Assembly: GCA_030597645.1 (NCBI GenBank)
Contig: JAUVRN010000002.1
Span: 1-21,352, forward strand
DNA: 21,352 bases
DNA from: Candidatus Zixiibacteriota bacterium
GTDB taxonomy: Bacteria > Zixibacteria > MSB-5A5 > JAUVRN01
Direction of reading: 5' to 3'
Of this stretch, positions 8,976 through 16,878 are shown in pieces. Position 1 is the first letter of the stretch, and each line of letters opens with the position of its first letter. The position numbers and the translations under genes were made by a program. The notes under the pieces are model-generated. The model saw only the letters and a list, made by a program, of their open reading frames with translations. It was not told the DNA's origin and ran no database searches.

Positions 8976-11030
8976 TTAGTTCGCCGGCCGGATACGGACC
9001 GCCTGTCCGCCACCGGCAGCGAGGTGAAGCGTCAAATGGGAACGGGCGTCGACCGGTCGGCTCGACACCTCGACCGGGAACGGGTTGTGTAGCCAGCGGG
9101 CCCCCGGTCCATCCGCATAGACCTCCGCCACGTAGCTCCGGCCCTCGGGCAGGAACCAGAGCGGAATATCGAACGTGCGCTCTTCCTCATCCGTGATGGC
9201 GCCCAGGTACCAGTCCTCACCATCCCGCTCCTGGCGCGCAACCACGACGTAGTCTCCGATCTTGCCAGCCAGCACGCGGGTGTCCTCCCAGTCCACCGCG
9301 ACGTCGCGGATGAACTGGAACGCGGGCTGGTTCACGTAATTCTTGGGCAAGTCCGCCGCCATCTGGAGCGGCGAGTAGAGCACGACGTAGAGCGCGAGCT
9401 GCTTGGCGAGTGTCGTGCGGAGCCGCGACTGCTGGGGGGTTCGGGGCATGCCCGTTTCGCTCTCTATCAGGATGTCGAACACGCCCGGCGTGAAGTCCAT
9501 CGGCCCCGCGAGCATGCGCGTGAAGAAGAGGATGGTCTCGTGCTCCGGCGGATTGCCGCCATCACCTGCCCAGGCATTGTACTCCTGACCCCTTGCCCCC
9601 TCGCGCGTCAGCATGTTGGGATAGGTCCGGCGTTCACCCGTGTCCTTGATCGGCTCGTGAGCATTGATCATGATCCCGTGCCGTGCCGCCGACTCGATCA
9701 CCGTCTTCCAGTGCCGCACCATGTACTGTCCGTGGTGGGCGTGACCCTCTGGGGTTTCATCACCGACGTAACCCGTCTTCACGGCTTCGATCCCGAGTTC
9801 CTGGTAGAGCCGGAATGCATCTTCCAGCTGCCGTTCGTAGTTCTCGATCCCCATCGAGGTCTCGTTGTGCCCGATCAGCCCGACGTTCCGCTCCTGCGCG
9901 TAGGCGGCAAGCGCGGGCATGTCGTAGTCGGGATAGGACTCGGTGAACGAGAACACGTCCCCGTTTTCGAACCAATTGCCGTCCCACCCGATGTTCCATC
10001 CTTCCACCAGGACGCCCCCGAACCCGTTCTCGGCCGCAAAGTCGATGTACCGCTTCGTGTTCTCGGTCGTCGCCCCGTGCTGCGGCCCCGAACTCCACGT
10101 CATGGTCCGGATATGCATGCCCCACCAGATACCGACATACTCCATCGGGCGGATCCAGCTCACGTCGTCAAGCACGTTCGGCGGATTCAAATTCAGGCCG
10201 AGGACCGAAGGTGCGAGATCCGCCGCTTGGTCCGCCAGCTGGATCGTGCGCCACGGCGTCGCGAATGGCGTGCGGCCGCGAACCTTGACCCCGTCGTTCC
10301 ACGGCGCGAGGTAGGCACGCAACGTTCGGTTCTGTTCCCGACCGCCTATGAGCGTCATGCCGGCGTAGTCGACCAGGTGGGCCTCGTGGATCACGACGTG
10401 CAAACCGTCCCGAAACTCCATCGTGAGCGGAGTGTGCACCGTATCGAGCGTGCTCACCGGTGACGCACGGTATAGGTACTCGTACCGATTGGGCTGAAAC
10501 GCAGGGATCCACCACGCCCGCGCATCGTCCGCCATCACGAACTCGGTCAGCTCCTCGGTGATTTCGAATTCCCGCAGGTCGGGCTGCTCCGGAAGCTCGT
10601 ACCGGAAACCGATACCGTCGTTGAAGACACGGAACACGACCACGAGTTGGCGGCCGGGCGCCGCTCCTTCCACCAGTGAGATACGGAGTTCGTTGTGGTG
10701 ATCTCGCACCTCCCGCACTTCGCCCCACGGCTGACTCCAAGTTTCGTCGACCGTATTCCTTGCTGTGCTGACTACCCGCAGATCTTCGCCCAGCGGCGGC
10801 TTCCCCCGGAACTCGAAGCCGAGTCGGGACGGCTCGACAACGGCCCGACCGTCGCGTTGCAAGCTGTAGTAGAACCGACCACCGCGGATCTCAGCCGTGA
10901 CCTCGTTGCGACCGTCCGGCGAGAGGACGCGGTGCGGGTCCTGTGCAACAGCGGGAGTTGCCACATTGAGCATCGCGCCCGTTACGCCCAGCGTGAAAGC
11001 AAGAGTCCTACAGCGCAGCCACATGTTCAT
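8976..11030 (-). CDS. GH97 alpha-glucosidase, inverting SusB type
   Basis: Exo-acting alpha-glucosidase expected to release glucose from the non-reducing ends of maltooligosaccharides. A signal peptide ends at AVA (residue 29), placing it in the periplasm. The 684 residues match the GH97 layout: an N-terminal beta-sandwich to about 290, a TIM barrel with IWWGMHI (301-307), and a C-terminal beta domain. Residues match inverting SusB rather than the retaining GH97 alpha-galactosidases: GHNETS with Glu390, NAHE with His458 and Glu459, and GQEYNAW with Glu483. At the place where retaining members carry a nucleophile Asp (VKxDF), this protein has VKTGY. It is the first gene of a three-gene operon, followed after 21 nt by lipoprotein 1. 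GGAG lies about 10 nt ahead of the ATG at 11030, and a second ATG two codons in is a possible alternative start. Confidence 0.95.
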   Translation of the reverse strand: MNMWLRCRTLAFTLGVTGAMLNVATPAVAQDPHRVLSPDGRNEVTAEIRGGRFYYSLQRDGRAVVEPSRLGFEFRGKPPLGEDLRVVSTARNTVDETWSQPWGEVREVRDHHNELRISLVEGAAPGRQLVVVFRVFNDGIGFRYELPEQPDLREFEITEELTEFVMADDARAWWIPAFQPNRYEYLYRASPVSTLDTVHTPLTMEFRDGLHVVIHEAHLVDYAGMTLIGGREQNRTLRAYLAPWNDGVKVRGRTPFATPWRTIQLADQAADLAPSVLGLNLNPPNVLDDVSWIRPMEYVGIWWGMHIRTMTWSSGPQHGATTENTKRYIDFAAENGFGGVLVEGWNIGWDGNWFENGDVFSFTESYPDYDMPALAAYAQERNVGLIGHNETSMGIENYERQLEDAFRLYQELGIEAVKTGYVGDETPEGHAHHGQYMVRHWKTVIESAARHGIMINAHEPIKDTGERRTYPNMLTREGARGQEYNAWAGDGGNPPEHETILFFTRMLAGPMDFTPGVFDILIESETGMPRTPQQSRLRTTLAKQLALYVVLYSPLQMAADLPKNYVNQPAFQFIRDVAVDWEDTRVLAGKIGDYVVVARQERDGEDWYLGAITDEEERTFDIPLWFLPEGRSYVAEVYADGPGARWLHNPFPVEVSSRPVDARSHLTLHLAAGGGQAVRIRPAN

Positions 11031-11171
11031 CGCGTGTTCTCCGTTTCGACCTAGTCCGAACCGATCCTCAACTTCCTCCGTCCACCCGCCGGAACCGATT
11101 CACTATGGTCCGTTGTTCAATCTTAGGCTACGTACGGCATCCAGCTTATATTATGAGTACTAGGAGGCTCG
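11031..11171. promoter_or_regulatory. Divergent promoter region between the GH97 operon and the plug lipoprotein
   Basis: The 141-bp gap must serve the GH97 operon to the left and the plug gene to the right. Its AT-richest point, TATATTAT at 11147-11154, would place a plus-strand -10 box just ahead of the Shine-Dalgarno site, but no matching -35 is evident. The same stretch read on the minus strand (ATAATATA) could serve the GH97 side. Shared control of both transcripts is inferred from the layout. Confidence 0.35.
11162..11167 (+). promoter_or_regulatory. Shine-Dalgarno site of the plug lipoprotein gene
   Basis: A perfect AGGAGG sits only 4 nt before the ATG at 11172, tighter than the usual 5-9 nt. 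No other in-frame start lies nearby that would also keep the signal peptide. It supports this short ORF as a genuinely translated gene. Confidence 0.6.
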
Positions 11172-11714
11172 ATGACCACTGAGTTCTCACCCCATTTGTC
11201 CTCGCCCTCGTTGGCTGTTCGCGTCCTGCTACTCCTCGGCCTCCTCGTGGGATCCCCGTCCGCCTGCACCCATACGAGCAGCACCACCCCCCCAGAAGTC
11301 GCGGATTCCCCAGAGCCAGATTCGACCGAGGCAGCGATGGCCACGGCGGACGCCGCACGCGTCGATACGAACATGGCGCCGACAATCACGGCGGAGGATA
11401 TTCAGCGCTTCCCCAGCGAGCCAGTCGAGAAGCTCCTCGCCGGCCGATTCGCCGGCGTGACGGTCACACAGGGCCCGGATGGCTCCCTCATAGTACGCAT
11501 CCGTGGCACAACGTCGATCCATGGCAGCAAGGAGCCGCTGTACGTGATCGACGGCGTCCCGGTCCTACCCGGACCGACCGGGGGCCTCTTTGGCATCCAA
11601 ATCTCCGAGATCGAATCCATCGAGGTGCTCAAGGACCCCGTCAGCACGACAATGTATGGTGTGCGCGGCGCCAACGGAGTCATCGTCATCACCTTGAAGA
11701 AGCCGGGTCGGTAG
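11172..11714 (+). CDS. Stand-alone TonB-receptor plug-domain lipoprotein (no barrel)
   Basis: The 180-residue protein has a hydrophobic signal (about 16-27) followed by Cys32 in SPSAC, a weak lipobox, and then a Ser/Thr/Pro/acidic linker to about residue 70. The rest is a SusC/RagA-type plug. EKLLAGRFAGVTV (86-98), IRGTTS (110-115), EPLYVIDGVPV (121-131) and IESIEVLKDP (147-156) are followed by MYGVRGANGVIVIT (161-174). Each block aligns with the plug of the SusC encoded at 16879-19977. There is no CarboxypepD_reg-like domain, no TonB box of the DEIVVTG kind and no beta-barrel: the stop comes right where a barrel would begin. Its own ribosome-binding site, signal and clean stop argue against a broken susC, and the downstream DNA codes for another gene. 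Function is unknown: it might modulate SusC or TonB, or act as a periplasmic adaptor. Its 3' end overlaps the convergent lipoprotein 2 gene by 26 bp. Confidence 0.85.
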   Translation: MTTEFSPHLSSPSLAVRVLLLLGLLVGSPSACTHTSSTTPPEVADSPEPDSTEAAMATADAARVDTNMAPTITAEDIQRFPSEPVEKLLAGRFAGVTVTQGPDGSLIVRIRGTTSIHGSKEPLYVIDGVPVLPGPTGGLFGIQISEIESIEVLKDPVSTTMYGVRGANGVIVITLKKPGR

Positions 11715-14700
11715 CAACACCGATTCGCTGACGCTCGTTCTGCAGCCCGGGCGACGCGCGGAAGATGAGTGCTCGGTCATTGTTGCGGGTGACCACATAC
11801 AGTTCACTTCGGCGCGTGTGGATACGCTGGATGTCGCGTGCCTGTCCGGGAACGAGAAAGCCGCTCTGCCGTGTCGGAATGGGGGTGAACATTCCACTCC
11901 CGTCTCCACGCAAGAACAGGCCGTAGCTAGCACTCATCCGGCCGATCTCCGGTTTGACTCCATCGAAGTTACCGGCCAGCAGTAGATCTAGATTCCCGTC
12001 CTTATCCCAGTCTTCGGCTAACATTCCGTAGACCGGGGCGATTTGAGCTTCGAGCGGCAACGGAACGAGCGTAAACGATCCGTCCCCATTGTTCTGCACC
12101 AACGACGTCGCGAACGTATACGCCTGCTTCAGCACCGCCTCCGCCAGATGGTCCGGTGTGAAGAAATCCACGACCGTTTGCCGGGCATAAGATTCGTAAT
12201 CGGCGTAGCGCGCCCTGAAGGAGGGAACGGATGCAATGAGATCGTCGCGCAGCACGAGCGGATGACTGATCCCATTGTTGTAATTGGACACGATCTGTTC
12301 GACGACACCGTTGCGGTCGAAGTCCATTACGTACATGGTAACCGGTTCGTTCTCGGCAGCGCGGAGCCGTGCGTTCAGCCCCAGGTTGCCCACCACGAAA
12401 TCGGTGCGGCCGTCGCCCGTGAAATCGCCCGCCACGATCCGGTTCCACCAGCCGTGGCTCCTCTCGAGCCCGGGTGCATCCATGCGCGCGAGCATGCCGG
12501 TACCAGTGTTGTGAAAGACCGTGATCGGCATCCACTCGCCCACGACCACGAGGTCGGCCCGGCCGTCTCCGTCGCCGTCCTCCCAGGTCGCATCGGTGAC
12601 CCTCCCGATTTCCGCCAGCTCGGGCGCCGCCTGTTCCGTGACATCCGTGAATCGCCCCCGACCATCGTTCGCGAGCAGCACACTCCGGGGGTCGAATCCG
12701 TAGCGCCACGGAATGACGCGCCCACCGACGAAGAGATCCGTGTCGCCATCCGCGTCAAAGTCGTGCGCCGTCACGCGGGAACCACTTACGCTCATGCGGG
12801 GCAGGTAGCCGTCGGCCTTGTGGAATCCGCCGCGTCCATCGTTCAGGTATAAGCGGTCCTGCAGTGCCGGCGCCGTTGGCGAGAACTCGCTGCCGCCGCT
12901 GACGACGTAGAGGTCCGGATGGCCATCACCGGTCGCGTCGAAGAACAACGCTCCCAGATCTTCCGAGATTCGGTCCGCTTCAAACAGCTCCCGGTTACCG
13001 CTGACGAACCTTCCGTCGGGTTGCTGGATCAGGAGCTGACCCGGCTGCTCTCTCGCACCGCCGATGAATGCGTCGGAAAGGCCGTCGCCGTTCACGTCCG
13101 ACACCGCCATGAACGGCCCTTCGGTCGACATCAGCTTCGGCATCAGGGGTTCGCGATGGAAGTCCACGAACTCATTCTCTCGATGCACGAAGTCGAGCCC
13201 GATTGTCTCGGTGACGTCGGTGAAGAGTGGGGTGGTCACCGGGGGGATCTCGGGCTGCGCCGCGGTCGACTCGGACTGCCTTACCCTGAGACGCTGGTTC
13301 GCCGTGACGTCCTTCAGCATGCTGACGCGCCCGTCCGGCCATTCGACTGTCACCGACGCGACCGTATCAATCTGGCCGATCCCGAAGGTCAGAGTATAGT
13401 CCACACTCGACTGGAAACCGCGCGACGGCATCAGCTCCTGGAAGAACAACCGTTCCCCGCTCCGAAGCGTGACCTTCGCTCCGATGCCGAAGCGGTTGGG
13501 GCCCTCTCCTTCGAGGCTGACCTGGAGATAGTGGTTGTCCAAGAGCGTCCGGGCGTTGTTCCGATAAATGAGGGCCTCCTGGTTGACATTGTTGACCACC
13601 AAATCCGGCGCACCGTCGCCATTCAGATCACCGTAGGCGGCGCCACTGGAGAAGCCCGCTGTGTCTAGACCCCAGGATGCGCCCGCGTTCGAGAAGGTCA
13701 GGTGCCCGTCGTTGCGGAACGCATAATTGGGCAACGGGGTCGAACTCATCAACTGGATGAGCGCCAGGAAGTCTACCCCGTCGCCCGTGGCAACTACCTT
13801 CATCGTCCGCGGGTTGGCCAGGAAGGCGATATAGTCCTGCGAGGTGACATCTCGGAAGATGCCGGTGGTAACATGGATATCCTTGTGACCGTCCTGATCG
13901 AAGTCGGCGATGAGCACGCCCCACGTCCAGTCTGTGCGCGCCACGCCGGCCATCTGCCCAAGCTCGCTGAAGGTTCCGTTGCCGTTGTTCAGCTGGAGCA
14001 TGTTGCGCATGAACTGGTGGTGATAGTCGTTCTTCAACTTATTCTGGTAGCTGTCCCAGCCCTCGAACGTGGACGTGGTCTTGAGCCGGTAGTCGTCCTC
14101 CGGCAGCATGTCGGCCACATAGATATCCAGCCAACCGTCGTTGTTGATGTCGGCAATGTCCAGCCCCATAGACGAAAGGCTGATCAAGGGCATCTGCCGC
14201 TCGAGCACCTCGTCGAAGGTTCCGTCTCCGTTGTTGATGTAGAGATAGTCCCGCTCGAAAAAATCGTTCGAGACATAGATGTCCGGCCAGCCGTCGCGAT
14301 TTACGTCACCCACGGCGACTCCCAGGCCGAAGGCGATCTCGCTCCCGAAGATCCCAGCCCGCTCGCTTACGTCGACGAAGCGTTCTCCCAGGTTGCGATA
14401 GAGCCTGTCCCCCCCGAATGCATGGTGCACGTGGCGGATGTTTTGCAGGCTGAAGCTCGAGACGGGCCGGAATGAGTTGTTGACCACGTACAGGTCCAGG
14501 TATCCGTCACGATCGTAGTCGAAGAAAGCGGCGTGTGTCGACATGCCCTCATCCGCAATTCCGTACGTGGATGCCATTTCTTTAAAGACAGGCACTCCAT
14601 CGTTGTTCAAGCCCTGATGGATGTAGAGTTCGTTGGCCCGGCGCTCTGCCGCCACGTCTCCGGCGTAGCAGATGTAGATGTCGAGGAGTCCGTCGCCGTT

Positions 14701-15114
14701 CACGTCGGCGAAGGTGACGCCCGTCGTCCAGAACCCGTCACCGGCGACACCAGCCTCCTCGGTCACGTCCCGAAAGCGGAACGCGCCCTCGTTCAGGTAC
14801 AGCCGGTTTGCACCCAGATTCGACGTAAGCAGGAGTTCCGGCAGCCCGTCCCCGGAGAGGTCGCCCAGCGCCACACCGCCGCCGTTGTAGTAGTTGCGAT
14901 AGGTGAAGACGTTCAGCTCGCGGGTATCGGCGATGCGGTTCTCGAAGCGGACGCCGGTATAGCCGGGAGGGAGCCGGCTAAAGAGCTGGTCGCCGGCCGC
15001 TGGCGGGTCACTCAACCGTGCTTCAGTGGCAGACCGGTCCGCGCAGGAGTAGCCGGCGCCAAGACAGAGCGCCGCAAGCGTCACACGCAGGCCGACGCCG
15101 GGGAACGACTTCAA
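11689..15114 (-). CDS. FG-GAP/VCBS and ASPIC/UnbV-domain lipoprotein 2 (double propeller, 13 Ca loops)
   Basis: Paralogue of the lipoprotein encoded at 5640-8954, with the same order of parts: a lipoprotein signal ending in GYSC (Cys24), seven calcium loops (DLSGDGLPE at 85-93 through DLNGDGAPD at 496-504), an ASPIC/UnbV domain at about 540-610 (GIGAKV, FQSSVDYTLTFGIG, EWPDG), then six more loops (DVNGDGLSD at 673-681 through DWDKDGNLD near the C-terminus). Its loops pair one to one with those of lipoprotein 1. It lies 82 nt downstream of susD in the same direction, as FG-GAP/VCBS genes often do in SusC/SusD loci, so a role at the cell surface in binding or presenting the glucan is plausible but unproven. 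A perfect hairpin in the spacer ahead of it may set its expression relative to susCD. The ribosome-binding site is weak. Confidence 0.9.
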   Translation of the reverse strand: MKSFPGVGLRVTLAALCLGAGYSCADRSATEARLSDPPAAGDQLFSRLPPGYTGVRFENRIADTRELNVFTYRNYYNGGGVALGDLSGDGLPELLLTSNLGANRLYLNEGAFRFRDVTEEAGVAGDGFWTTGVTFADVNGDGLLDIYICYAGDVAAERRANELYIHQGLNNDGVPVFKEMASTYGIADEGMSTHAAFFDYDRDGYLDLYVVNNSFRPVSSFSLQNIRHVHHAFGGDRLYRNLGERFVDVSERAGIFGSEIAFGLGVAVGDVNRDGWPDIYVSNDFFERDYLYINNGDGTFDEVLERQMPLISLSSMGLDIADINNDGWLDIYVADMLPEDDYRLKTTSTFEGWDSYQNKLKNDYHHQFMRNMLQLNNGNGTFSELGQMAGVARTDWTWGVLIADFDQDGHKDIHVTTGIFRDVTSQDYIAFLANPRTMKVVATGDGVDFLALIQLMSSTPLPNYAFRNDGHLTFSNAGASWGLDTAGFSSGAAYGDLNGDGAPDLVVNNVNQEALIYRNNARTLLDNHYLQVSLEGEGPNRFGIGAKVTLRSGERLFFQELMPSRGFQSSVDYTLTFGIGQIDTVASVTVEWPDGRVSMLKDVTANQRLRVRQSESTAAQPEIPPVTTPLFTDVTETIGLDFVHRENEFVDFHREPLMPKLMSTEGPFMAVSDVNGDGLSDAFIGGAREQPGQLLIQQPDGRFVSGNRELFEADRISEDLGALFFDATGDGHPDLYVVSGGSEFSPTAPALQDRLYLNDGRGGFHKADGYLPRMSVSGSRVTAHDFDADGDTDLFVGGRVIPWRYGFDPRSVLLANDGRGRFTDVTEQAAPELAEIGRVTDATWEDGDGDGRADLVVVGEWMPITVFHNTGTGMLARMDAPGLERSHGWWNRIVAGDFTGDGRTDFVVGNLGLNARLRAAENEPVTMYVMDFDRNGVVEQIVSNYNNGISHPLVLRDDLIASVPSFRARYADYESYARQTVVDFFTPDHLAEAVLKQAYTFATSLVQNNGDGSFTLVPLPLEAQIAPVYGMLAEDWDKDGNLDLLLAGNFDGVKPEIGRMSASYGLFLRGDGSGMFTPIPTRQSGFLVPGQARDIQRIHTRRSELYVVTRNNDRALIFRASPGLQNERQRIGVATDPASSR

Positions 15115-15137
15115 AGACCGCCAACCAGCTACAAGAA

Positions 15138-15165
15138 CATAGCCTGCCCCGAGGGGCAGGCTATG
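15138..15165 (-). terminator. Perfect 13-bp hairpin after susD (attenuator or terminator)
   Basis: CATAGCCTGCCCC and GGGGCAGGCTATG are exact reverse complements around a 2-nt centre, so the innermost pair probably opens into a tetraloop. Read on the minus strand the stem is followed by TTCTTGT, a short T-rich tail, whereas the plus side has no T-run. It lies between the susD stop and the start of lipoprotein 2, so it probably lowers read-through or protects the 3' end of susCD mRNA while still letting some transcripts reach the downstream gene. Confidence 0.75.
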
Positions 15166-15196
15166 CGATGAGATTGACGGTGAACGTCTCCCGGAA

Positions 15197-16777
15197 TCAA
15201 TACCCGGTGTTCTGTACTAGCAACGGGTTGGCGTCCAGCTGCGTCTGCGGAATCGGCATCAGGACGAGATAGGGTGCCCCCTGCGCCTTGAACGACCAGG
15301 CTTGGGTGAACCGGCCAAACCGTATCAGATCCTGGCGCCGCTTGGCTTCGCCGGTCAGCTCGAACAGTCGCTCCTGGAGGATCACGTCAAGGTCGACGGC
15401 GGCGAGCGGCTCGTCCGGGTCGAATACCCGAGCACGGAGCGTATTCAAGAGAGCAAGGGCTTCGGGCGCGTTCCCCAGCTCGAAGGATGCCTCGGCCTTG
15501 ATCAGATACATCTCGCCGAGGCGGAACCAGGCGAAGTCGTTGCCGTTGTTCTGGGAAACGTGGTTCGGATCCGGAGGGTACTTCATGATACGGGTACCCT
15601 CAGCTTCACCAGCCTGCGTCTCATCAACGATGTCCACCGTGAAGATCAGTGGAGCGCCGTTCCGTTCGAAGACCGGGTCGCCCGTCTCCACATGGAACTG
15701 TGGTCCCTCCAGGAAGATCTGCCGACGTTCGTCGTCCGCATCGAAGGCGCTGTACGTCTCTGCCAGGGCGGCGAAGCCGTTCCACGGGGAGGGGTCGAAC
15801 TGGTTGTAGTGCAGGGCCCGATGAATGAAGTTGAGGCCCAAGCCGTCCTCGCTCGTGTGTGTCGTGACCAGGATGTTCTCCATCGATGTGAAGTTGTCCC
15901 ACTCGAAGCTCGAGCGCCAATCGGTGGCCAGCATGTAATTGGGATTGTTGATGAGGAGGCGATCGGCTGCGTCGATGGCCGCATCACAGGCGGTCTGGCC
16001 ACCCACCTGCACAGAAGTGCACGAGTTGTAAGTGGTCGCACTGGGCGCGTCATTCGTGAACACCGCTGCGTTCAGATACAAATTGGCCAGGATGGCATCG
16101 GCGGCGCCTGTCGTCAGGCGTCCGTTGTTTTCCGCCGGCCAGCTGGCGGGCAGGACCGCCCGCACCGCCTCCAGCTCGTCGGCGATGAACTGGAACACCT
16201 CGGCGCGGGTGTTCTTCTCGCGCGGCATGATTTCGACGGTCTCGACGATCGGCACGCCGCCAAACATGTCCAGCAGCATGTAGTAGTAGAAGGCCCGCAG
16301 TGTCCGCGCTTCGGCTGCAATGACCTCCTGATTCGCCACGGTCACGTTCTCGAGCGAGAACAGCAGCACGTTCGCACGCGAGATACCGCGGAACGTATTG
16401 ACCCAAACGTTGTTGACGTCGTCGAGCCCGGAGGGGCTGTTCGCGGTCCAGGTGTGTCGCTGAATCTCGAGCCACCGGCCATTGTCGAACCAGTCGCTTC
16501 CCCGGGTGGGCACGATCATCTCGTCCGAGCTGATCTCGCTCAGATTGTAGTACTGATTCAACGCGCCGTCTACGTTCAGCTCGTGGTAAACCGCCGCCAG
16601 ACCGCCGAGCACTTCCTGCTCATTCTTATAGAAGTTGTCCGGTGTGATCACGCTTGTCGGGTTTTCATCCAGATCCGTGCAAGCTGGTAGCAACAGGAAT
16701 ACGAGCGCTGGGAAGAGGAGTAGCCGCGTAATGAGCCTCGCCCCTCTGACCGAGTATTGGAAACGTCGTGTCTTCAT
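15197..16777 (-). CDS. susD: SusD/RagB-family surface glycan-binding lipoprotein
   Basis: SusD-type lipoprotein that caps the SusC barrel on the outer surface and binds oligosaccharide. From the chosen ATG the protein has 526 residues: a basic start, a hydrophobic stretch and LLPAC with lipidated Cys33, then TDLDENP, an acidic run right after the cysteine as in surface-exported lipoproteins. Typical SusD features follow: the TPR-like N-terminal part (FRGISRANVLL, RTLRAFYYYMLLDMFGGVPIV), FRLGEMYLIKAEA (418-430), ERLFELTGEAKRRQDLIRFG (469-488) and a C-terminal NPLLVQNTGY. The frame is open upstream to an ATG at 16879 that overlaps the susC stop as TGATG. I reject that start because the extra 34 residues would put charged sequence ahead of the signal peptide. 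It is the second gene of the susC operon. Substrate is inferred to be an alpha-glucan from neighbouring enzymes. Confidence 0.93.
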   Translation of the reverse strand: MKTRRFQYSVRGARLITRLLLFPALVFLLLPACTDLDENPTSVITPDNFYKNEQEVLGGLAAVYHELNVDGALNQYYNLSEISSDEMIVPTRGSDWFDNGRWLEIQRHTWTANSPSGLDDVNNVWVNTFRGISRANVLLFSLENVTVANQEVIAAEARTLRAFYYYMLLDMFGGVPIVETVEIMPREKNTRAEVFQFIADELEAVRAVLPASWPAENNGRLTTGAADAILANLYLNAAVFTNDAPSATTYNSCTSVQVGGQTACDAAIDAADRLLINNPNYMLATDWRSSFEWDNFTSMENILVTTHTSEDGLGLNFIHRALHYNQFDPSPWNGFAALAETYSAFDADDERRQIFLEGPQFHVETGDPVFERNGAPLIFTVDIVDETQAGEAEGTRIMKYPPDPNHVSQNNGNDFAWFRLGEMYLIKAEASFELGNAPEALALLNTLRARVFDPDEPLAAVDLDVILQERLFELTGEAKRRQDLIRFGRFTQAWSFKAQGAPYLVLMPIPQTQLDANPLLVQNTGY

Positions 16778-16836
16778 GAGATCCCGACCGTGGTTGCAAG
16801 GTTGTAAGACGCTCTCCACATCATGGCTTCTGGGAT

Positions 16837-16855
16837 CATCGCCGTTCAGGCGATG
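16837..16855 (-). other. Hairpin in the susC-susD spacer
   Basis: CATCGCC and GGCGATG pair perfectly over a 5-nt loop within the 101-bp spacer, about 20 nt after the susC stop on the minus strand. No T-run follows, so it is more likely an mRNA stability or processing element than a terminator. Its presence also fits this spacer being untranslated, which supports the internal start chosen for susD. Confidence 0.5.
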
Positions 16856-16878
16856 TGCCCGTGGGAACCCGGCGCGCA

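Noticed and set aside
9540..10463. A 307-codon plus-strand open frame antisense to GH97
   Set aside because: His/Arg/Pro-rich translation with no family signature. The opposite strand holds GH97 with all its catalytic residues.
11287..11293. Run of seven C in the plug lipoprotein linker as a phase-variation tract
   Set aside because: Seven is short for phase variation, the frame is intact, and it encodes Thr-Pro-Pro in a linker.
15302..16690. A 462-codon plus-strand open frame antisense to susD
   Set aside because: It mirrors the codon periodicity of susD in GC-rich DNA, has no recognisable domain and low-complexity, polar-rich translation. SusD on the other strand is unambiguous.
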